NCBI GenBank assembly: GCA_022545875.1
Contig: JAKEIF010000173.1
Location: forward strand, 1 to 9,174
Direction: 5' to 3'
From: Nitrososphaera sp.
Lineage (GTDB): Archaea > Thermoproteota > Nitrososphaeria > Nitrososphaerales > Nitrososphaeraceae
Length of the DNA: 9,174 nt
The translations under genes were made by a program, and so were the position numbers. The notes under the pieces were generated by a model. The model had not been told where the DNA came from. It searched no databases and saw only the letters and a program-made list of their open reading frames with translations. Every line of letters begins with the position of its first letter. Positions within the stretch are counted from its first letter, which is position 1. Positions 5,891 to 9,174 of the stretch are shown one piece after another.

Positions 5891-6884
5891 CACATCGTTT
5901 GCATTTGAATTCCAGTCCTTTTCTATTGCCTCTGTCAGTGTGACCGCACATACTGCATCTTTGCGAGGTGTAGCTGGGGTTGACTCGTACAACTCTTTTC
6001 CCCACATTCTCCGATTTGTACGTCAGTAGGGTTAAGAGTTCGCCGTAGCTCCATCCGCCAAGCATCCTGTTAAGTCTTCTTCCTCGGGCCTTCCAAGAAC
6101 TTGCCCTGAGCGCCTCGACAGCATATACCTCGTATGGCTTTCGAACCAGTTTTTTCGCGATGACATGATTTACATCCAGAGTAAACCGTCTCTCTGCTCC
6201 AGACAACTTCTTCAGCTTGCGCTTTGCCGAAGCAGTGCCTATACTCTGTAGTTTCGCCTTCAGGTACTGATATCGGCCTTTTGCCGCCCTCAGACGTCTT
6301 GAATTTACGAAGCTATTGTCACTACAAGTTACTATGTTCATTATTCCTCTGTCTATTCCGAGAACTCTTACAGAATCAAGATTTACAACAGATTGCACAT
6401 CTGGCATTCTGCATTGTATATTTAGCAATGCTTTTCCATTCTTGATAATCAGCTGCGCGTTTGTATATATGCCAGTCTGGTACTGCTTGCAATAGTCATA
6501 GATATTTATTTTGAAATTCAGTCTGCCCGCTGCTGTACTTAGTGAAACATATTGTTGTTCAGCATAGAATTTGAACGTGCGTTTATCATATCTTATCTGC
6601 AATCGCTTTTTTGTCGGTAGCGTCCTACACCTCTCACGTTTGAGTAGCTCCGCAGCTTGATCTCTGGCACACTGTACCAATGATGAAGGAAGTTGTGGTA
6701 TCTGCTCTCTGGTAAGCCTGTATGTTGCGGCGTTGAGCTTTTTCCTGTTGTAGGTCTTATTCCTAAAACCATAGTTCAAGGCGAGCTGACAGGCTTGTCT
6801 GTACAGAATCGCAGTCTTAATCAGCGGATCTATGTCGCCTATTAACTTCACTTTGATGGTTCTGAATATGGTCTCTTGATACAA
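5796..6884 (-). CDS. tnpB: TnpB RNA-guided nuclease of an IS1341-type element
   Basis: The 362-residue product is a full-length, compact TnpB. RuvC motifs are all present: VLGIDRGIMNIVT (D178), YEVYAVEALRAS (E257) and ELNADLNAARNI (D338). The zinc ribbon has C310, C313, C328 and C331 in CSMCG and CKRCG. The N-terminal part (about 1-160) carries the beta-barrel and helical RNA-binding region, with the family segments LALNYGFRNKTYNRKKLNA and LPSSLVQCARDQAAELLK. TnpB proteins cut DNA beside a short target motif, guided by an omegaRNA transcribed from the element's right end, and thereby help the element persist. The start is TTG at 6884, preceded by an AGGT stretch; no better in-frame start lies within the element. 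No frameshift or missing catalytic residue is visible. It runs antisense to the winged-helix gene it interrupts. Confidence 0.93.
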   Translation of the reverse strand: MYQETIFRTIKVKLIGDIDPLIKTAILYRQACQLALNYGFRNKTYNRKKLNAATYRLTREQIPQLPSSLVQCARDQAAELLKRERCRTLPTKKRLQIRYDKRTFKFYAEQQYVSLSTAAGRLNFKINIYDYCKQYQTGIYTNAQLIIKNGKALLNIQCRMPDVQSVVNLDSVRVLGIDRGIMNIVTCSDNSFVNSRRLRAAKGRYQYLKAKLQSIGTASAKRKLKKLSGAERRFTLDVNHVIAKKLVRKPYEVYAVEALRASSWKARGRRLNRMLGGWSYGELLTLLTYKSENVGKRVVRVNPSYTSQRCSMCGHTDRGNRKGLEFKCKRCGFELNADLNAARNIGQLGRSELIRLSSTSQS

Positions 6885-6901
6885 TACCTGGTTTTAACTA
6901 A

Positions 6902-6926
6902 AGAGGCACCAAGGGGAGAGGGGTAG
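6902..6926 (+). other. Probable displaced original 3' end of the winged-helix gene
   Basis: If the element is removed at the shared CTAA, the codon split by the junction becomes AAA and the reading continues as GAG GCA CCA AGG GGA GAG GGG TAG, giving E-A-P-R-G-E-G-stop. The frame is kept exactly and a stop follows after only seven codons, as expected for a gene end interrupted near its terminus. A T-run at 6961 would then be the original terminator. This is a reconstruction from one sequence; an uninterrupted relative would be needed to confirm it. Confidence 0.5.
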
Positions 6927-6960
6927 AGGGGGAAGCTCTTATCCAGATTGAAAAAGGCAA

Positions 6961-6971
6961 TTTTTTTCTTT
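6961..6971 (+). terminator. T-run terminator, likely the original end of the ferritin-like/winged-helix operon
   Basis: Seven consecutive T residues, then CTTT, follow an A-rich stretch on the plus strand. Archaeal termination commonly uses such T-runs in the non-template strand without a strong hairpin. It lies about 35 bases after the reconstructed stop at 6926 and just before the promoter at 6980, which is where a terminator for the interrupted operon should be. Confidence 0.5.
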
Positions 6972-6979
6972 AGCCACGC

Positions 6980-6986
6980 TTATAAT
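6980..6986 (+). promoter_or_regulatory. TATA-like box for the 7010-7713 gene pair
   Basis: TTATAAT is centred 27 bases before the TTG at 7010, matching the spacing of a leaderless archaeal promoter. It is the cleanest TATA-like box on the plus strand of the window. Confidence 0.6.
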
Positions 6987-7009
6987 ACAGTAACCGCGGA
7001 AATACGATA

Positions 7010-7426
7010 TTGACTACTTCGGATCCGACTGGCGGCGACAAAGTAGCATATTTTGGCGTAATTAACGTCAACGAGAATGGAAGGACTATAGGATCTGTAG
7101 ACATTTGGCGCAGCCTATTGACAAAAGAAATGTTTTGCGAGGAAAAGAGGTTGGGCATTTTGGAAATTGTAGATTATATCGGAATGCCAAGGATTGACAA
7201 GGAAAAAAAATGGGCTGTAGCGATTAGCCGGAAAAGAGCGGGGCATATGCGATGGAGGCTTGTCAAGCTTGTCCGGGAAGGCAAATTCAAATTTACTGAC
7301 GCAGACGACAAGCCGATAGAGGTGGAGGTGAAGGACTTTTCAATAAATGATGCAGAGTGGTGGAGCTTTCTTGTTGAAAAGAACGTCAACCGTAACATGG
7401 AAGTGGCGGACGGGCCAAAGAAATGA
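7010..7426 (+). CDS. Uncharacterised protein (138 aa), first gene of a two-gene unit
   Basis: I do not recognise the family. The protein is soluble-looking, with no signal peptide or membrane segment and only one cysteine (C43). It begins MTTSDPTGGDKVAYFGVINVNENG, then has a helix (DIWRSLLTKEMFCEEKRLGILEIVDYIG), a basic middle part (KKWAVAISRKRAGHMRWRLVKLVREGKFKF), an acidic strand-rich part (DADDKPIEVEVKDFSI) and a tryptophan-rich end (DAEWWSFLVEKNVNRNM). The basic middle could contact nucleic acid, but nothing specific shows it. Start TTG at 7010 is supported by the TATA-like box 27 bases upstream. Its TGA overlaps the ATG of the next gene by four bases, so the two are probably translated together and may work together. 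Coding potential is supported by the amino acid composition, the ATGA overlap and the promoter rather than by homology. Confidence 0.65.
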   Translation: MTTSDPTGGDKVAYFGVINVNENGRTIGSVDIWRSLLTKEMFCEEKRLGILEIVDYIGMPRIDKEKKWAVAISRKRAGHMRWRLVKLVREGKFKFTDADDKPIEVEVKDFSINDAEWWSFLVEKNVNRNMEVADGPKK

Positions 7427-7713
7427 TGCGCGACGACTTGCCGCCGGTAAAGGTATTTGTCAAGAATGCTCGCGGAAGCGAAATTGCAAGCAAGCTCTCT
7501 GGCTATTTCGTGGTAAAGGGGCAGGAATTCCGATTTACCGCAATCGCATTTGGCAGGATAGGCGGCCATAACGCCAGCGTCAAGGTAGCTAAAACGACTA
7601 TAGACAAACTCACAAAAATGGGGATTGATCCGGAGCAGCTGCAGCTGACAATACAGCGCAAGCTCATTGAAGGTGACATAACCCTTCCAGAAGGGATCAA
7701 GCCGCCGTCATAG
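7423..7713 (+). CDS. Uncharacterised small protein (96 aa), second gene of the unit
   Basis: I do not recognise the family. The N-terminal half looks strand-rich ([52 protein letters not shown]), as in a small beta barrel or half-barrel. The C-terminal half is a short helix-turn-strand ([38 protein letters not shown]). There are no cysteines and no membrane segments. Two ATG codons stand in tandem at 7423 and 7426; the first overlaps the stop of the 138-residue gene. Translational coupling to that gene suggests a shared role or complex. The last six bases overlap the end of the convergent MTAP gene. The length, overlaps and sensible composition support a real gene; the function is unknown. 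Confidence 0.6.
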   Translation: MMRDDLPPVKVFVKNARGSEIASKLSGYFVVKGQEFRFTAIAFGRIGGHNASVKVAKTTIDKLTKMGIDPEQLQLTIQRKLIEGDITLPEGIKPPS

Positions 7714-8502
7714 CAAAGAGCCTTCTAGCGCATGGCCGCAGGCACATTTTCTTTCCCCTGCAGCCACAGGCACTAGATCGGCTACTAGTTTCTTTGTTTT
7801 TTCGACATTTTTGGCAAGCGTCTCTATCACCTCTGCAGAGCTTACAGGTATAGGAGACCAAACGTCGTAGTCAGTCACTGTAGCGATTGAGACATAGCAG
7901 ATCTCTGCCTCTCTTGCAAGGTTCACTTCGGGAACAAGCGTCATTCCAATAATGTCGGCCTTCATAACTTCCTTGAAGAACTTTGATTCTGCCCTTGTAG
8001 AAAATCGCGGCCCTTCAATGCACACGTAGGTTCCTTTTGAATGGAAGGAAAATCCAAGTTCTTTTGTTTTTTTATTTGTAATTTCGCGGAGTTCCGGGCA
8101 GAAAGGATCTGCTACTGAAACGTGGCAGACCTGCCCTCCATCATAGAACGTATACTGCCGTCCTTTTGTAAAATCAACGAACTGATCAGGCAGCGCAATG
8201 TCGCCTGGCTTGTAAGCCTCCTGCAAACTCCCTACGGCCGAAGGTGCAATTATTCGTTTAACGCCCAGCTGCTTGAGCGCCCAGATATTGGCCCGGCTGT
8301 TGATTCGGTGCGGCGGTATCCTGTGTCCCCTCCCGTGGCGTGGGATAAATGCAACTTTGACGCTCGAATATTCGCCTATAGTGATCGAGTCTGAAGGATC
8401 CCCGTAAGGCGTATGCACCTTTACCTCATGCCTGTCGCTGAAAAGCCCCGGGTCGTATACACCAGTGCCCCCGATAATCCCAACATCGGCGCTTTTGCTC
8501 AA
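7708..8502 (-). CDS. mtnP: S-methyl-5'-thioadenosine phosphorylase (MTAP/PNP family)
   Basis: The 264-residue product is the usual length of this trimeric phosphorylase class. Motifs: phosphate-binding GGTGVYD (11-17) and [15 protein letters not shown] (54-68), SAVGSL (88-93), [11 protein letters not shown] (163-173), the ribose/methionine loop [20 protein letters not shown] (184-203) and the base-binding TDYDVW (210-215), whose two Asp residues favour adenine over guanine or hypoxanthine. It cleaves methylthioadenosine, a by-product of polyamine synthesis and other S-adenosylmethionine chemistry, with phosphate to adenine and methylthioribose-1-phosphate. Some archaeal relatives prefer methylthioinosine, so substrate is likely rather than proven. 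The C-terminal CACGHAL resembles the CxC tail of thermophilic relatives. Start TTG at 8502 overlaps the TGA of the APRT gene, so the two are one operon. Confidence 0.9.
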   Translation of the reverse strand: MSKSADVGIIGGTGVYDPGLFSDRHEVKVHTPYGDPSDSITIGEYSSVKVAFIPRHGRGHRIPPHRINSRANIWALKQLGVKRIIAPSAVGSLQEAYKPGDIALPDQFVDFTKGRQYTFYDGGQVCHVSVADPFCPELREITNKKTKELGFSFHSKGTYVCIEGPRFSTRAESKFFKEVMKADIIGMTLVPEVNLAREAEICYVSIATVTDYDVWSPIPVSSAEVIETLAKNVEKTKKLVADLVPVAAGERKCACGHALEGSLL

Positions 8503-9038
8503 TTATAGACCACCAGAGATTCGACTTTATGGCCCATCTTGCGAAGGCGGCCAGAACCATTCAAGTCGCCCAGCTCTATCACAAACGCAAAGCCTGACAC
8601 TTTTCCTCCCACCTGCTGTATGAGCTGCGAAGCTGCAACCGCGGTTCCGCCGGTCGCGATAAGGTCGTCAGCAACAAGCACATTCTGGCCCTCCTTCACT
8701 GCATCGTGCTGAAGCTCCATTACCGCACTGCCATATTCAATGTCGTACGACTTTTTCAGCGTCTTTCCCGGAAGCTTGCCGGCTTTCCGGATCATTATCA
8801 CCCCTGTGCCGAACTTTAGAGCTAGGGCGGTTGCTACAACAAATCCCCTTGACTCAATGCCTGCAACCGCATCGACCTTTACCTTGCCAAAGCGTCGGTG
8901 AAATTCGTCGGCAATGAACTTTAGGGCATCGTTACTGCGAAAAACAGGATTGACGTCGCGGAACAAGATGCCGTCTTTTGGAAAATCTGGATAGTTGCCA
9001 ATAATGTCGCGCAGGTCGAGCTGTCTGGTCGCTCCCAC
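8499..9038 (-). CDS. apt: Adenine phosphoribosyltransferase
   Basis: From GTG 9038 the product has 179 residues, normal for APRT. It begins with the family's N-terminal pattern [27 protein letters not shown], followed by [18 protein letters not shown], the flexible catalytic loop region [21 protein letters not shown], and the PRPP-binding motif [14 protein letters not shown] (120-133). The enzyme makes AMP from adenine and PRPP. Its place directly upstream of MTAP, overlapping by four bases, fits reuse of the adenine MTAP releases. A longer form from GTG 9080 (193 residues) is possible on frame alone, but its 14 extra residues lie before the conserved start, and the TATA-like box at 9088-9094 is too close to 9080; a transcript from that box would begin near 9065, downstream of that codon. 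I therefore prefer 9038. Confidence 0.92.
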   Translation of the reverse strand: MGATRQLDLRDIIGNYPDFPKDGILFRDVNPVFRSNDALKFIADEFHRRFGKVKVDAVAGIESRGFVVATALALKFGTGVIMIRKAGKLPGKTLKKSYDIEYGSAVMELQHDAVKEGQNVLVADDLIATGGTAVAASQLIQQVGGKVSGFAFVIELGDLNGSGRLRKMGHKVESLVVYN

Positions 9039-9087
9039 GCCACTAAGACTGCGCCGTGGCTGTAAAAAAGTTTGCGACACGGCATTA

Positions 9088-9094
9088 CTTTATA
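9088..9094 (-). promoter_or_regulatory. TATA-like box of the apt-mtnP operon
   Basis: On the minus strand this reads TATAAAG. A transcript starting about 26 bases downstream (near 9065) would carry a leader of roughly 27 bases before the GTG at 9038. The same AT-rich core reads TTTATAC on the plus strand and may also serve the divergent gene. Confidence 0.55.
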
Positions 9095-9118
9095 CGGTCG
9101 TGCCGCTAAAAGATTCTT

Positions 9119-9174
9119 GTGCAGCCTACAGAGCAGCAAATCCAGTTTGGGGAAAAGGTAGCCGGCCTAAGAGA
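9119..9174 (+). CDS. Possible 5' end of a divergent gene (runs off the window)
   Basis: From GTG at 9119 the frame is open to the window edge and would encode MQPTEQQIQFGEKVAGLR, with no family recognisable from so little. Its only further support is a TTTATAC box centred 27 bases upstream, the same spacing seen for the leaderless genes at 4888 and 7010. A chance open frame of 18 codons is common, so this is tentative. Confidence 0.35.
   Translation, partial: MQPTEQQIQFGEKVAGLR

Larger units (their letters stand above)
5741..6897 (-). mobile_element. Solo IS200/IS605-superfamily (IS1341-type) element carrying only tnpB
   Basis: About 1.16 kb, read on the minus strand. The left end lies just beyond the tnpB start (near 6897) and the right end near 5741. 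The right end has the usual form for this group: after the tnpB stop come an AAGCCACGCCCC arm, a TTTCA loop and an AGGGTCGGG arm, then TAGTTGAC. Both outer borders touch CTAA on the plus strand (5737-5740 and 6898-6901; TTAG in element orientation). That is compatible with insertion next to a TTAG-type target without a real target duplication. No tnpA is present, so movement would need a transposase supplied from elsewhere. Ends are placed by the shared tetranucleotide and by restored reading frame, so they are good to a few bases. Confidence 0.8.

Noticed and set aside
6224..6445. 73-residue plus-strand frame inside the TnpB element, considered as a second IS gene such as tnpA
   Set aside because: It lies wholly opposite tnpB, and no TnpA HUH motif or tyrosine signature is seen.
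5741..6897. Considered a Cas12f/CRISPR-associated nuclease instead of an IS TnpB
   Set aside because: No CRISPR repeats or cas genes are nearby, and the right-end hairpin and TTGAC tip are those of an IS1341-type element.
6927..6960. G- and A-rich stretch considered as a riboswitch or attachment site
   Set aside because: No stem structure or direct repeat is visible; it is better explained as the short 3' untranslated region before the T-run terminator.
7174..7569. 131-residue open frame on the minus strand
   Set aside because: It is opposite the two coupled unknown genes, crosses their junction, and is rich in Ser/Phe/Leu in the manner of an antisense shadow. The plus-strand pair has a promoter and an ATGA overlap.
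8122..8394. 90-residue plus-strand frame
   Set aside because: Fully antisense to the MTAP gene, whose motifs are unambiguous.

Overview
The window looks like a chromosomal segment of an archaeon, most likely an ammonia-oxidising type Thaumarchaeota/Nitrososphaerota (my inference). The gene set is archaeal: RIO1 kinase next to a two-KH Dim2/Krr1-like protein, a DUF424 protein, an archaeal-type PfkB kinase and an MTAP-APRT pair. TTG and GTG starts are common, and several TATA-like boxes lie 26-30 bases before the chosen start codon, which is the layout of leaderless archaeal transcripts. GC is moderate and there are no bacterial -35/-10 promoters.

Layout. Positions 1-2457 (+): the 3' part of a ferredoxin/flavodoxin-NADP+ reductase, a DUF424 protein, RIO1 kinase, and the KH-domain rRNA-processing protein overlapping RIO1 by 4 bases. 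Positions 2438-3586 (-): a membrane-anchored Hsp20/alpha-crystallin-like protein, convergent with and overlapping the KH gene by 20 bases, and the flavin prenyltransferase UbiX. Positions 3706-5759 (+): a tiny four-cysteine zinc protein, a PfkB-family kinase, a ferritin-like protein and a winged-helix regulator. Positions about 5741-6897: a solo IS200/IS605-type (IS1341 group) element on the minus strand with an intact-looking tnpB and no tnpA. Positions 7010-7713 (+): two overlapping genes I do not recognise. Positions 7708-9038 (-): MTAP and adenine phosphoribosyltransferase, a methylthioadenosine/adenine salvage operon. A divergent gene may begin at 9119.

The most informative structure is the junction of the winged-helix gene with the TnpB element. 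The right end of the element forms the last codons and the stop codon of the winged-helix gene. Joining the two flanks through a shared CTAA restores an in-frame ending (K-EAPRGEG-stop), followed about 35 bases later by a T-run that looks like the original terminator. The element therefore seems to have landed in the last codons of the regulator and replaced a short tail with its own, leaving the protein almost unchanged in length. The predicted omegaRNA guide of this TnpB would be antisense to the end of the same regulator's mRNA.

Functional modules: RIO1 and the KH protein both belong to late small-subunit ribosome maturation. MTAP releases adenine that APRT converts to AMP. The ferritin-like protein and the winged-helix regulator share a transcription unit and may form an iron/oxidative-stress pair (inference). 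No stretch longer than 300 bases lacks a gene. I saw no tRNA, rRNA or CRISPR array.
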